A stretch of 64,000 nucleotides of DNA from Ornithodoros turicata (taxonomy: Eukaryota; Arthropoda; Arachnida; Ixodida; Argasidae), in assembly GCF_037126465.1 (NCBI RefSeq), contig NC_088201.1, positions 127,410,665-127,474,664 of the forward strand, given 5' to 3'. A program made the position numbers and the translations under genes. This document shows positions 20,601 through 33,151 of this stretch, in pieces; position 1 is the stretch's first letter; every line of letters starts with the position of its first letter. Below the pieces are notes generated by a model. That model did not search any database and had not been told where the DNA came from. It saw nothing but the letters and a program-made list of their open reading frames with translations.

Positions 20601-21060
20601 GGTGGCGATATGATAGGTTCTGCTCACGAGTTGTTGCTACGGTTGCGGTTAGTTCAGAAACTGCATATCCAGTTAATGGTAGCAGGATCAAATTTTAATT
20701 AGGCTACTTTGGCCAACACGCGAGCATAAAGCACAGTGTCAAAAGCCCTTACAAAATAAAAAATACTGCATCTACGTGGACCCAGAAATCAAGACAGTTT
20801 AAAATGCTGTGAACGCATTCCACTACGTTAGTTTTGCCTGAATACCCTTTTCTAAAACCATGCTAGAATTAAAAAAAAAAGAAATTGATAGACTCAACAT
20901 GGTTGACAACGTCTAGTATATGATGTGCTCCATTAGTTTACAGGGAACCCTAAAAGGTGGAGCTGGTTAGTAGATAGAAGGAGCATAGTTGTCACCTCTT
21001 CTGAAGACAGGAATTAGCTTGAGACCTATGTCCTCGACTAAGACACATACAAAGCACCTT
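20600..21060 (-). pseudogene. LINE reverse transcriptase relic (CR1/Jockey-like)
   Basis: Read on the minus strand across frameshifts: a PVF.RGDNYAPS block, VPCKLMEHIIY, then HGFRKGYSGKTNVVECVHSI followed by LNCLDFWVHVDAVFFIL, and RAFDTVLYARVLAKV. These are RT fingers and palm landmarks (QHGFRKG..T, the VFLDF.KAFDTV equivalent). The catalytic aspartate block and everything downstream is missing. Old, multiply broken. Confidence 0.7.
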
Positions 21061-22758
21061 TCACACAGATTATCGCATCTTCGTTCCTGCTCTTTCACCT
21101 TCAAATGTTCATCGCTGTTGAGTGGTCTGTCAACTTGTAATGCAGATTGGAATTGAGATGCAGGTGCATAAGGGATGCTCTGAAAGAAAAGTGTTTGGTT
21201 TTAGCCCTCTTAATGTTTCCGAAAACGAAAACAAACGTCACAGTGACTATTCTTCTGAAATGAGCAATTCCAGAATGAAAGTAAAAAATATATCTCGCCA
21301 TATCATTGTGTGCAACTGAGACCTGGCACTTGAATTCAATTCAGCAGCAGTTGAAGATGATGATGATTCAATTTAGTGGTGCATAAGCAACTTAGGCTAT
21401 AGTGCGCAAAAACCATGGTAAAACTGACTAGTTAAAAATCAGACTATTATACTAAAATATTATACATACTTGGTTGGTTGGTAAATTGAGATATAGACAA
21501 AAACATATGATAAAAATAAGCAGTTGAAGAAAAGGCAGATACAATTGTTTGCATTGTGTGACTGATGTCGAGTTTGCACACCAGGTGTTGTATAATAACA
21601 TACGCTAATATGCTGTAGCATATAAAGTACAATGATACACACACTCAATATGTGGTGGATATGTGAAACCAATATACACATACTTACATTTCCAGCTTTC
21701 TTGAAAAAGGCAGTCCAAGTCTGTCGGACTTGTCAACTCGATACAAAGCCAGTAAGCACAGTGTGGAATGATTGTTTAATCTTTCGAAAGCAGAGGAGCA
21801 GCCACCACGACGCTTCGTCATCTCAATGCTTCAGAGTGGCATAGCCTAGTAAGAAGCCATCAGAAGGATCACATAAAGATAACTGGGTTGAAAAAGCGGA
21901 GCGTTCTCTGGGATGCGTGAGAAAGCATACGCGTTACACAACAGCTGCGAGAATGATCGGCTGCACTTGCATGGTTTTCAGTGCGTAGACTTGGAACTGA
22001 AAAATATATGTGCTAACCTTGTTGAAACTACTTTTCCGTCAGGACCACACGAAAGCACACTTGGTTTCTTTAGATGAAGGTTTAGGTGACGGTATCATGA
22101 GGTCCCGACGCTCCTTTGAGATGCAGCAGACAGAATTTTGCTGAGGCGAGTGACTGCCGTTGCAGTTCGTTGCTGCGCAGCAGATCAAGAACAGTACACC
22201 GCAATCATTGGTGAAACGTTCAGAATATGGCGAACAACTCCAACACTAACCCAATGACCCGAAAAAGCAGAATGAGCCGGGAGTCACACAAGTTCGCAGT
22301 TCGCAAGCTCGTTGTCATACGGTATCCATTACAGCTGACCGGATACGGAAGCATATGGAACGCCGTGCACAGATTGAAACTAAAATCGTAGAACCTATTG
22401 CAGGTGATAAATGTAGGGTATATTTTCTTTTTGAGGCTCTGTAACAAAAACATTAACATATAAATGCCATTTCATGAAGGAAATTGACAGGTATTGCGTG
22501 ACCATGTGACGCGTTTGAGCCAATTATGGGTGTTGGCAGTGGCCCTCGTGTTGACGTCATCTTGATGGTGGGCCGCGGTGGGTATTCTATATAAACGTAT
22601 ATTTTCTCGGTTTGACGCTAGGCGTGCTGCACTCGGATGAGGTTGAATGTTTAAAATTCGAGTTTAGAGAAACCGTAGCGTTTTAATGCATGAATTTTCA
22701 CATGGAGAGCCCTTGTTGGGCGCTTAATCGACTGCAAGAACGAAAGAGCTCCCACAGT
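21061..22758. other. no gene seen
   Basis: Only short, unrelated ORFs on both strands, with no domain pattern, no LTR and no clear terminal repeat. It belongs to the interior of the TTAA-flanked unit, up to its right terminal repeat. Confidence 0.45.
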
Positions 22759-23249
22759 TTCTGGTCAGAGTCCCTTTAATTAGTTTGGATTTGACTCTGC
22801 TTCACAGCATGAGAGGACCCGGTAGGCTGAAATGGGAATCGAGAAAAACTTGGAGCGCTTGATTGATAGTAATCTAAGTAATAGCGCAATTGTAGCTTAT
22901 TATATAGCTTATTAAGAGTAGTATGGTCTCTTTTCCTATTTTTTCTAAACTGCAACGCAAGAGTGAAAATCATTAATATAGTAGGAATGCAACCACATGA
23001 TATATCTGCTCCCGTAACGGCGTTCTGTCTATTACTCTGTCGTCCGCGAATGGAGCTTTGCCCCCAGGCTTCCGCGCCTTTTCGCTCGCAGTCTTGCAGG
23101 TGTAGCCTCAGACAATGAGTATATGAGCATAGAAAAGGTTGTGCGGCATGCACTACATAAGCCTGGCGATGATGTCGAGTGTTCCAGGGTCTCTATTATT
23201 TTAAAGAGCAGTGGTAGCAGTTCTGATGATGTGCGAGTATTTTACTGCT

Positions 23250-26200
23250 GCTGTGGTTCTAATGATTGAAAGTACAAATGGTGTTTTCTGATAAGTCTTT
23301 GGGGTGAAAATGCTTAATGGCTACGATCGCTTCGATGCATGGTGCTTTTTTGTTGAATTTTAATGTAAGGGTGAGTATCATTAAGAGTAGGATCAAGTAA
23401 ATAATCTTTCGATTCAATAAATAATAGGAGAGTTTGTCTTTGCCGCTGCCTAGCCCCACTCTACACCTCTTCACACAGGATGTGATGACGTCATGCAGTC
23501 GCTCTATGTTTCAGGTGTCTGTAGCATTGTGTTGACCATTAGTGGAAAAAAAGTGTAGCCTCAGAAAATGGGAGGCTTAGTTCTCACTTGTCGATGGGGT
23601 GCATTTTCCTGGAAGGATTTAGGATCACGACTGTTTTTGAATAAGTTGAATGTGTGTCTTTAGAAATAGTTTGATACTGGAGAGTGTGTTTTCCACTTTG
23701 TTCAAGTGTTTCTCTGTGCTTGCTTCCCCTTGTTGTCTGGCAACCATGCAATTTTTCCGCGCGTGAGAGTGCTCGTTGAGCAATGTCCTGACATGCCCAG
23801 ACCTTCTGTCATATGATGCATGCTTTCCTTTTGTTGACGCATGTAGTGCGGTATTTTTTTCTTTTTGAGAAGAAACATTCTTGTTGAAGCACTGTCTTGA
23901 CGATGACGATAGTGCTGCCACGCCCTTGATCTGAATGGGAGTAGCGCTGGCATGATTCTTAATACCGTATTTTCACGCGTACTAGCCGCGGCTTATGCGC
24001 GATTTTTTTTCGCGGACCCTCTGCGGCTTATCCGCGGGTGCGGCTTATCTAATGGCTATTTTTCCCTGGTATTTTCCCCATACTCCGGATTAAACGAAAG
24101 GGCCGACAGTGCCTCATGTTTTTCGGAGCAGGACCGCCCTGCCAGTGCACGAACAATACCGAATAGGTGCGGGTCCACATTCGAGTGGACCGACCTTCCG
24201 AATACATTCCCCCAGGCAGCTTTAACAAAAGGGGTGACAGTGATTAATGTCTGCTAGAACACCACTAACTCGTCAATCCACCAAAAACACCATACCTGCC
24301 AACACTTCCGATTCATCCGGGCGACTCCCGAATTCGGACCGGTTTGTACGATTGTACGGCCGAGAAGCAAATCTCCCGGAAAATGCAGTTTCCCTCTCTA
24401 TATCTCAAACGCCTGCTTGTTCTCTGGGCACACAGACGAGAACGTCAATCCAATACCAGCCCAATTCCCATCGGCATCGCTGCCGTTTCCCGGAGCCTCT
24501 GTGTTACACAGTTCAGGGGTTCTGCTCATGGTTCTAGTTCTCGCACATCTAGTTTCCGGGCATTTCCTCCATGTTTTCGCTCGACAAAGGTGCCTTTGCA
24601 GTAGCTGTTTCGACCTTGCGTACCTCGCAAAGAGAACAGAGACATAGTTTTGTGTCCTCACGTTCTTTTGAGAAAGTGTCATAGCCTTGTCACAGCTTGA
24701 CACCCAGATAGTTTTTTGGAGAGGGTCAAACTCTGGTGCTGCAAAGCTTGTGCCCGATGAGCCTGCTGGGGTGAAGTGTGCTCCTGTTACATATGCAAAT
24801 AAAAGCCACCCAACATCGGCTTTCTCCTACCCCCCCCCCGCTTTTGAAATCTCCCTAATTTGGATGTTCCCAAGTTGGCAGGTATGAAACACGCAACAAG
24901 GGCACAATCCGATCTTAATAGAACACTAGAACTGACCTCCTTTCTTATACATTATGCCGACACCGGAATGTGGACCACAGGGTTTATGGCCTTCCCTACG
25001 GTCTCCTTTGTCGGCAGACCCACAGGAAGGGTTCAATACACCTGACATCGGGATAAAACAGGGCCAGCTAAGCGTCAGTTCTCATTTCACCAGAGCAGCA
25101 GATTCGTGGACACGGGCACGGCAGTTAGAGGTGAGGCATGGGTCCAACGCGGAGGCACAGCTACGACAGCGGCTTCAAACTAAAACTCATCGACGTCGCG
25201 GACCTGTACGGAACAGGGCAGCTGGCAGAAAGCACGGCGTCGCCGAGCATTGAGCGTCTCTATTGATTTTGTTTGGGCATCACTGGTTTAGCGCACAAAG
25301 CAGTCGCGTCGTATTACCCGCGGCTTATCTGCGAGTGCGGATTATCTGCAAACACATTTTCAAAATGTATCCAAAAACGAGTCCTGCGGCTTATCTGCGG
25401 TGCGGCTAATACGCGTGAAAATACGGTAATTTCGCGATTAAATTAGTTCAGAAAGTAACCGCAAAAGGGACAGATGCGTGGTTTCATTAAGGAGGAACAA
25501 AGCGCCATTATCCTGTTATCTGCGTTGCTCTCGGACGGAACGGACATACCTCACCTAGCTCCTCGTGTTTAGCCATTGATGGTGTTACTTATTACGATAT
25601 TTTGTTCTTTCCAGATTTTCGTAAGACTATCTAGTCATTTAGTAAGTCTTTGGGATTAAATTGCTCAATTGCTACCATCACATTTAATGCATGGTGTTTT
25701 GTGCTTTTCTGCAATAGTTTTTCTATTTCTTATGCAATCATTATAGTAGAATAAAGAAAATAACCTTGGGATAGTGATTCAATAAATAACTGGTCCCCTG
25801 TCTAGAGCGCAGCCATACGCGTCCTTGAACCATGCAGCTGCATGTCTGGGTGATGACGTCATGTCGCAGCTCTATTGTTTCAGGTGGACCTTGTCCATAG
25901 CAGTTGCGTTGGGCATTAGGGAAAAAAACAGTGTGGCCTTGAGACAATAGGATGACGCTATAGCAATGAGCCAGGCCCGCAGAGGGCGCAAGAATTCACT
26001 TGTCTTTTGGCGTCTTGCGGGTATAGATGTCTTGCTCGTGGATGGCGCACATTGATTCTGTTCCTAGCAGTTGCGTTGGCCGTTAGTGGAATAGTGTAGC
26101 CTCAGTGGGATTCTGTTTGCCTCTCACAGGGTATGGATGTGTGGCGCGTCACTGGTGGGTGGTGTGTGACGATTCTGGTGGATTTTGTGTTCAGCAGATT

Positions 26201-27210
26201 TACAATAAGGGAGTGCCATGTACGTGGAAATACCTCGATGATGGTGAGTGTCTTTTTCACTCTGATTCAAGTGTCTCTCTGTGCTTGCTTTCCTTTGTTG
26301 TCCAGCAGTCGTGTGACAGTGCGCGTTGAGCAATATCCTGACATGACTTGAGCTGTTCTGTCTTATGATGCATGATTTCCTTTATTGATGCATCTAGCTT
26401 TGTATTTTTTCTTTTTTGGACAAGAAAGATTCTTGATCATTCTTGTCTTGACGATGACGCTAGTGCTGCCGCACCCTTGATCTAAACAGGAGTAGTGCTA
26501 GAACGATTTTTAATAATTTTGCGATTCAACTAGTTCAGAAAGTAACCGCAAGAGGTATAGATGCGTGGCTTTTAGAGAAAAGAGCGTTACGATTCAGTTC
26601 TCTGCCTGCCTCTCGGATGGGACTGATGTGATAACTTTGTCCCTGCTTTCTTTGCGATTAGCAGTGACGTGCTCGTGCATGTCGGGTGCTGGTTGTTGTT
26701 CCTATCCGTGCATCACCGCCATTTGCTGTCTTCCGCAAAAGCTGCATTGGCCTCGGGAACGAGAGTAGCACTGGCATGATTCTTAACAATTTTGTCATGA
26801 AATAATTCGAAACGTAACCACTAGGGGGCAGATGCATGACTTTATAGAGGAGAAAAAATCATTACGATTCAGTTCTGCGCCTGGCTGTCAGATAGTACAG
26901 ACACATCGTTCTGCGCTCCTCATGACTGCTGTTGTGATCGACAGTTGGCTGATTTGTTGTGTACCTAATTCTTTCAGATGTGATAACTTTGTCTCCGCTT
27001 TGTTTGCGATTAGCAGTGACGTGCCGTGCATGTCGGGCGACGGTTGTTGTTCCTGTCGGGGCATCCCCGCCTTTTTCTATCTTCCGCAAAAGCTGCCTTG
27101 GCCTTGGGAATGAGAGTAGCGCTGGCATGTTCGTTAATAATTTTGTTATGAACTTAATTCATAAAGTAAGCGCTAGGGGGTGCAGATACATGACTTTATA
27201 CAGGAGAAAA
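23250..27210 (+). repeat. degenerate local duplication array (resumes at 30249-30370)
   Basis: Several landmarks recur in the same order: GATGCATGGTG/AATGCATGGTG (23334, 25689), TGATGACGTCATG (23482, 25851), a TCAAGTGT.TCTCTGTGCTTGC block (23702, 26268), GTAGCGCTGGCATG-type blocks (23942, 26487, 27116), and TTACGATTCAGTTCT (26589, 26869, 30258). No ORF is conserved between copies. It looks like decayed tandem or segmental duplication of non-coding sequence. Confidence 0.6.
23965..25426. mobile_element. TA-flanked non-autonomous transposon (CCGTATTTTCACGCG termini)
   Basis: CCGTATTTTCACGCGTA at the left is mirrored by TACGCGTGAAAATACGG at the right, and TA flanks both ends (23963-23964, 25427-25428). 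Subterminal CGGCTTATCNGCG motifs repeat at both ends. The paralogous unit near 26510 reads TTAATAATTTTGCGATT without the insert, giving an empty site and confirming TA as the target. No transposase ORF is found; Tc1/mariner or pogo-like by target and termini. Confidence 0.85.
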
Positions 27211-30053
27211 TGTTTGTACGAAGAGAGTGGTCTTAGCTGACGGCAAAGCAGCTGATGATACAGGTCCCGGACGGCACCGACGCATCGGACACTTGGCCTA
27301 CGACACTCTGACCTTGATGTCACGCAAAGAAATCGTCCGAGGACTCCCCGATTTACGTCAGCTGCAACATAACCCCTGTGAACTCTGCGTGCTGGGAAAA
27401 CAGACTAGACAGCCCTTTAAATTGTCCGACCACACCCCAAGGAAAAGGGTTAGTGAGCTACTTCATATGGACTTGTGCGGACCTTTTCCGCCATCACTTA
27501 GAGGCAGCAGGTATATGCTGGTCATTGTAGATGATTGCAGCCTAAGGGTCACGGTCTATTTTCTCAAGAACAAGTACGAGACACCTTCCATGGTGGCCGC
27601 TGCCATAGAACAAATGGAAACTCAGACCGGTGAGAGAGTCCGGAGGATCCGCACCGATAACGGAGAGGAATTCGTAGGGACCTGGTTGGATGAATTTCTC
27701 AAAAGTAAGGGCATTGTACATGAAAAAAACGTCCCCTATTCTCCCGCTCAAAATGGAGTTGTTGAACGCATGCGTCGGGCACTTGTCGACACCGCACGAG
27801 TCCTACTTCTGGATGCCCAGTTACCTGACGAGTTCTGGGCAGAAGCGGTAAATACTGCGGCACACGTGCGAAACAGGTGTAGCGCGAAGATTCTTCAAGG
27901 AGCAGTCCCGGAACAGGTTTACACCGGCCGAAAGCCAACAGTAGCCTATTTTAAGGTGTTTGGATGCCAAGCATACGCATGGATCCCACCGCAGCAGAGA
28001 AGCAAATTGCAGACGAAGGGCCGGCGAAGTATATTTATCGGTTACTGTACCGATCGAAAGGGATACCGACTCTACGACCCACAGGAGAGGAAAGTCTTTA
28101 TTAGCCGGGCCGTACATTTTTCCGAGCACAGCAGGGGCGCCAAATTGCTGCAAAGCGGCATCAACAACCACAGAGCTACACCACGTGACTTCGCCATCTT
28201 TTACGATCCGAACCACAACGATGTTGAAGATAGTGTACATGATCCGGAGCCGCCGTCACTACCAGCAGACGATCCCGACAACAGCCCTGATGTTGACAGC
28301 CAGGCTGACGCTGTCAGCAGTCCCTCAAGCAGCAGCAGTTCCTCGTCCATAGAAGATAGCGTACCGTTCCGTCGAAGCAGTAGACTATCACGCCCGCCCC
28401 AGCGCTTACAGGTGGACCCATCACGGAAGAGTTACTGCGAAACTGAGCACCTACAAGACGCTAAAGAATGTTCGCCAACTGAGTTACAAGAGCCGTCTAC
28501 CCACAAGGAAGCGTTAGCATCTCAGGATTGCACAAAATGGCAAGAGGCGATGAACGATGAATTGCGCTCCCTTCACGACGCGGATACATGGGTGCTAGTC
28601 GACAGACAGCCCGGCATGAAAGTTATAAAATCCAAATGGGTATATAGAATCAAAAGGAACGAAAAGGGAGAGATACAGAAATACAAGGCCCGACTTGTAG
28701 CAGTAGGCGCAAGTCAGGTGCAAGGAATCGACTATTACGAAACATTCTCTCCGGTAGTCAAACTCACAAGCCTTCGAATGGTGTTGGCGCTGGCGAACGA
28801 GGAAAATATGGTTATGCGTCAGCTGGACGTTAAAACCGCATATCTACACGGAATCCTCGAAGAAGAAGTTTTTATGGAACAGCCACCCGGCAGTCATACG
28901 ACGTCGGACAAAGTGTGCAAACTACTGAAATCTATCTACGGACTTAAACAGTCCGGCAGAACGTGGTACCAAACGTTGGACAAGACCCTGCAAGGACTGA
29001 ACTACAAACGACTTGAGTCTGATAGATGTGTGTACGTCCGTCAATCTCCAACTTCGAGAGTTTTGTTAAGTGTCTATGTGGACAATATGGTAATGGCGGC
29101 CGACACCGAGGACGCACTAAATGAGGCCATCCACTCACTCAGCCAAAAGATTGACCTAAAAGACCTGGGCGAGCCGAAATTCATTCTAGGCATCGAGGTC
29201 AATCATGACAAACACAAACGCCAGGTACTCATTCATCAGCAGAAGTACATAAACGAGGTGTTGAAGAGATTTGGTATGGAGAACTGTAAACCAGTCAAGA
29301 CGCCAATTGAAAAACCCCAGACAAAAAAAAACGGATGGATATCAAGGGCCTAGTGTCGACTGCAATACAGACAGGGAGCAGGGTGCCATACCATACCAAA
29401 ATCTCATAGGAAGCCTCATGTACCTAGCACAAGCCACGAGACCAGACATTGCCTTCGCCATAAATTACCTGAGCCAATTTAACAACAATCACGACGAATC
29501 ACATTGGAAGATGGCGAAACGTGTGCTCCGTTACCTTTCCGGAACCAGAACCACAGGGATCACCTACTCAGCTTGTGGACTGCCGGTCACTGGTTACACA
29601 GACGCCAACTGGAACGAGGACGGGACCGGGAAGTCACGAAGTGCCTATGCCTTCATTCTGTCAAAGGGTGCGGTCAGCTGGAAATCGACCAGGCAACAAG
29701 CCGTAGCTCTTTCTACGTGCGAGGCCGAATACCTTGCCTTAACAGAGTGCATGAAGGAAGGCAAATGGATTAAAATGTTTCTGGGAGAGCTTGGGTTCCA
29801 GAAATATTGCAACCAGGAACTGGATATATACTGCGACAACCAATCGGCGATCAAATTGGTAGAGAATCCGGTACACCATCAACGGACGAAACACATTCAA
29901 CTAAAATACCTCTACGCCCGCAACGAAATAGAGAACAAGAATTTTACCGTGTCGTTCATATCTACAGAACACATGGTCGCCGATGCTCTCACAAAGTCCG
30001 TACCACATGCGAAGAATATCTTCTGCGCTAGAGGTATTGGACTTCGTTTTTAA
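27211..30053 (+). pseudogene. copia pol: integrase, reverse transcriptase, RNase H
   Basis: Domains in order: GAG-pre-integrase (RRIGHLAYDTLTLM...CELCVLGKQTRQPF), integrase core (HMDLCGPFPPS, IRTDNGEEF, YSPAQNGVVERMRR), RT (KSKWVYRIKRNEKGEIQKYK, RQLDVKTAYLHG, SIYGLKQSGRTWY) and RNase H (TDANWNEDGTGKSRSAY, STCEAEYLAL, LADALTKS-type VADALTKS). The usual YVDD is YVDN at 29075-29086, a loss of the second catalytic aspartate. A frameshift falls at a nine-A run (29323-29331). A Ser-rich linker lies near 28320-28400. Non-functional copy. Confidence 0.93.
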
Positions 30054-30103
30054 TGACTCCTGGGTGCTGCTTAAAATACACCCAGCTGGTTTGAGGGGGA
30101 GTG

Positions 30104-30248
30104 TGTTGTTTTTGTCTATTTGCTTTCAAACCAACTGGTTTCGTTTTTGAACAAAGAATAAACGGCTGGCAGTGTTGCGCGCGTGGCTTCGCGCTTGCTC
30201 GTGCTGCACAGTCAGTGAACGGAATTCGGTCAGAGCTGTCGTCTAACA
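30104..30248 (+). repeat. copia 3' LTR
   Basis: It begins TGTTGTTTTTG directly after the purine tract and ends TCTAACA, with AATAAA near 30157. It is about 145 bp, short for an LTR but not unusual for copia elements. Only this copy survives. Confidence 0.7.
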
Positions 30249-30426
30249 GAAAAAACATTACGATTCAGTTCTGTGCCTGGCTGTCGGGTAGAGCGGAAGC
30301 ATCGTTCTGTGCTCCTCATGACTGCTGTTGTGCTGTTGGACCGCTTTCTTCAAGATGGCGTCATTGATCTTCAACTAAACTGCTTCTCTCCTCTCTATTT
30401 GTTCTTTTTTTTTATGACCACGAGTA

Positions 30427-30573
30427 TCCGGAAACATGCAGGATGGTGTGGACACGAGTTAGATGCTCCCAATCAGTGTGGTGACTCCCCGGATGGTCCC
30501 AATTATTGTGGGGTGTCCTAATTGGCTCTGATTGCTAATTTAATGGTGTCCACATTCCCTGTGTGTTTCCGGA
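30427..30573. mobile_element. small foldback element (TCCGGAAACA termini)
   Basis: TCCGGAAACATGCAGG at the left mirrors CCCTGTGTGTTTCCGGA at the right, with further inverted similarity inside (GGTGTGGACAC and GGTGTCCACA). No clear target duplication. Confidence 0.55.
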
Positions 30574-32036
30574 CAGTCCTGGTAATTCCCTACTGCTGAT
30601 ATACAAATAGCAAAATGAGCGGATGCTCCATAGCTGCACGTGAGGTATGTGTTTACACATCAAACGTGCCACAATCCCAGCTGCGGATGCCCGTTTCGAG
30701 CTTCTTGGCTCTCATCGGCACAGTTTAACTTTGTGACACGCTCTGGGATCGACATGGCCAGTGTGTGTCTGCGAGGCATCAACGTTCCAGGGTGTTAGCA
30801 ACACCTCTTGAGGCCGCTGTGCAAAGCCAGCAAATATAGATATACGCACTCTAAAATCTGCATCGGGTACGTACCCGATCAAATAAGCGGTTCATTAAAG
30901 ACAGGAGGGTCATAGACGCGTCTTAAAGAACCGTCTTATTCATGAGGCTCACGCTGCAGCATGAAACGTTTGAAGTGGTACATAAGAGTTTTGTTAAAGT
31001 AGCACAGAAGTCATTTTTAACACCCAATTTTCTTCCTATAAAACTGCTAAGTAGGCCAGTAAGATGCACCATGCGAAGTAATTTACACCACAGAGTCGTC
31101 ATTATCGCAGAAATTGAATTTAAAAGACGCCGCAAGAAGCGACCGTGCGCAACGGTGGTGAAGGGCAGTACCAGCCTGTGATCTGCCTGGAACCTTGCGC
31201 TGACGCTATAAGGAGAACGCTCGCTGATTGGCCCAGAGAAATGTTGTCTGCTACTCCGCTGTCGTCTGCTACTCGGCTGTTCGGGGTTCTGATAAAGCCT
31301 TTCTCCTTGCTCGATGATACTTCGGCCGCTCCTTCCATCCCCAATTCTCGGGGAGAACTGGCAAAACAGGCTACGGCGGCAAAGGGACACGGCGCTGACC
31401 CCCACTGACCGGCGAACCAAAACGAGTTCTCCTTACACCATCATCGGTGACGTGGCATAATACCTTCTCATCCTCGTTATAGCTGGAGTGACGAGTTAAG
31501 GATGAACGCGCGGAGCTATGTTTATGTGAGTTTTTTTCTGGAAAACAAATTGAACACATCAAAGCTTTTCGCGCTATTCGGTATTATGACACACACACTT
31601 TCATCAGATGTCTTAATCTAAAATTTTTTTGGATGGCCCTCTGTACTCCTTTAAGTCTTCGATGGGTTGAACCGCATAACTGCGCCGTTGAACCCCTGTG
31701 AACCTTCTCCTGGTTCGTACCTGAACCTTTTGCTACTCTTTATTCATTACGCTGTCACTATTCATATTCTTTGTCGCAGGGACCAAGGGAAACGATGTGG
31801 CCTCCCTTGATTTACACTCAAAAAAAAAAAAAAAAGAAGGTTGGGTGCCATGTGGGATCAGAAGAGTCTTCGAAAACGGAGTGCAGATAACGGGTGAGCA
31901 TGGAGCTCTTTGGATCTCTGAGAAGAGAGTGGCGAGTTTGCTGATTGCTATATTGTGTACTTTCAGGACTGGCGAAGATACCAGTGCGAAAGGCAATCAT
32001 CCTAACATCGACGCCACTCAAGCATACAGAAATTAC
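30574..32036. other. no gene seen; LTR-like stretch at about 31195-31440
   Basis: 31200-31330 holds a TATAAGGAGAACG block and GATAAAGCCTTTCTCC, reminiscent of an LTR promoter and polyadenylation region, but no partner or retroelement gene adjoins. A 15-base A run lies near 31820. The remainder is unassigned. Confidence 0.3.
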
Positions 32037-33151
32037 TAGGGATGTGCTAACCGAATCCACGAATCCTTGGGAGGGATTCGGGAATCCGAATCCCGGTGCA
32101 CTAAACGGCGAATCGAATGTCTCGAATCCACCGACCACGTTTGCTCGTTTCTTTTTCAAATTGGCGCCTCCGGAGACCGCCGAAAGCCTCATTGCCCGAC
32201 GGGTGTTTTCTTGTTTCTTTGTTTACATTGCTCTGGACTGAAAGAGTTCAGGCAGGAACTGTTACTTTACATGTTTAAAAGTAATATGGTTGTTCTTTTG
32301 ATTGTTGCTTTATCTTTATGGAAATAATTCCGACTCGAGAATTTATGTATTTCTTGTAGTTGATGAGCAATATGTTAAATTTAATTACGTTTAAAGGGAG
32401 ACTCCAGAACAGTTCGAAAGTATTATAACTTCTGTGTAAACAAGTTCGATACATTCTTCAGAAAAAAGAAACAAAGTTGGTTTGGCAGTCTTGAACCCGT
32501 CAGTTGCTAAAACGGCTGGGAATCTCAAACGAAACCGAAACTTCTGAATGTTCCCTCTCCTATCTGTACCATACTTGACGTCACCGGTAGTCTCGTGTGG
32601 GCCACCGGCTGTTTTTCGGCCACGCGCTTTGTGACTTCTTCGTGCCACATGGATGACCAGCCATCTGCTTCCTCAATTTCATTATAAAATATTCGCCGAC
32701 GGTAAAAGCAAAGCCTACCGAAAGCTGGAAGCACCAGGAATACCGATGAGGTGAAGCCCAGTTTTGCTGGACTGCTTTTCCATGGAGGAGCGCCTAATCA
32801 CTCAACGGAAAATATTCATTTTCTAATCATCTGTGCCAGTTAGGGACGAGAAATGGTATTCACTGAAATATCTTACGGTACAGATTGGTGTCGCACTGTT
32901 ACCTCAACGCGTTTTTGGTGCAGGGTTTCCCTTTCAAGTGACCATGAAATGATATTTGACAAGGCTACGATCGTTTTCAGTTTGTTCCTCTGTACAAAGG
33001 TCTTCAAACAACAACTTTATTGTGAGATGATGAATGGGGAGTTTCATCACCAGGGGCGATACTCTACCCCACTGCTGGTGGTGATGCGGGGAATGAAATA
33101 CTAAAGCCTGCACCCTGTGAACTGTGAAGTTGAAATAGCGAAAATATTCTA

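Larger units (their letters stand above)
13842..22775. mobile_element. TTAA-flanked 8.9-kb unit with perfect 17-bp terminal inverted repeats
   Basis: AGGGACTCTGACCAGAA (13842-13858) is exactly mirrored at 22759-22775, and both ends abut TTAA (13838-13841 and 22776-22779). TTAA duplications are typical of piggyBac-like and Kolobok transposons. No transposase is recognised. A P2RX7-like pseudogene lies near the left end, and many later insertions fill the middle. The two ends could instead belong to two separate short elements of one family. Confidence 0.55.
27211..30248 (+). mobile_element. Ty1/copia retrotransposon, internally deleted
   Basis: The element is flanked by GAAAA on both sides (27206-27210 and 30249-30253), a 5-bp target duplication. 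The 3' end has a purine tract (GAGGGGGAGTG) and an LTR of about 145 bp. The 5' side retains only a TGTTTG start before jumping into pol, so most of the 5' LTR, the primer site, gag and protease were deleted after insertion. Confidence 0.8.
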
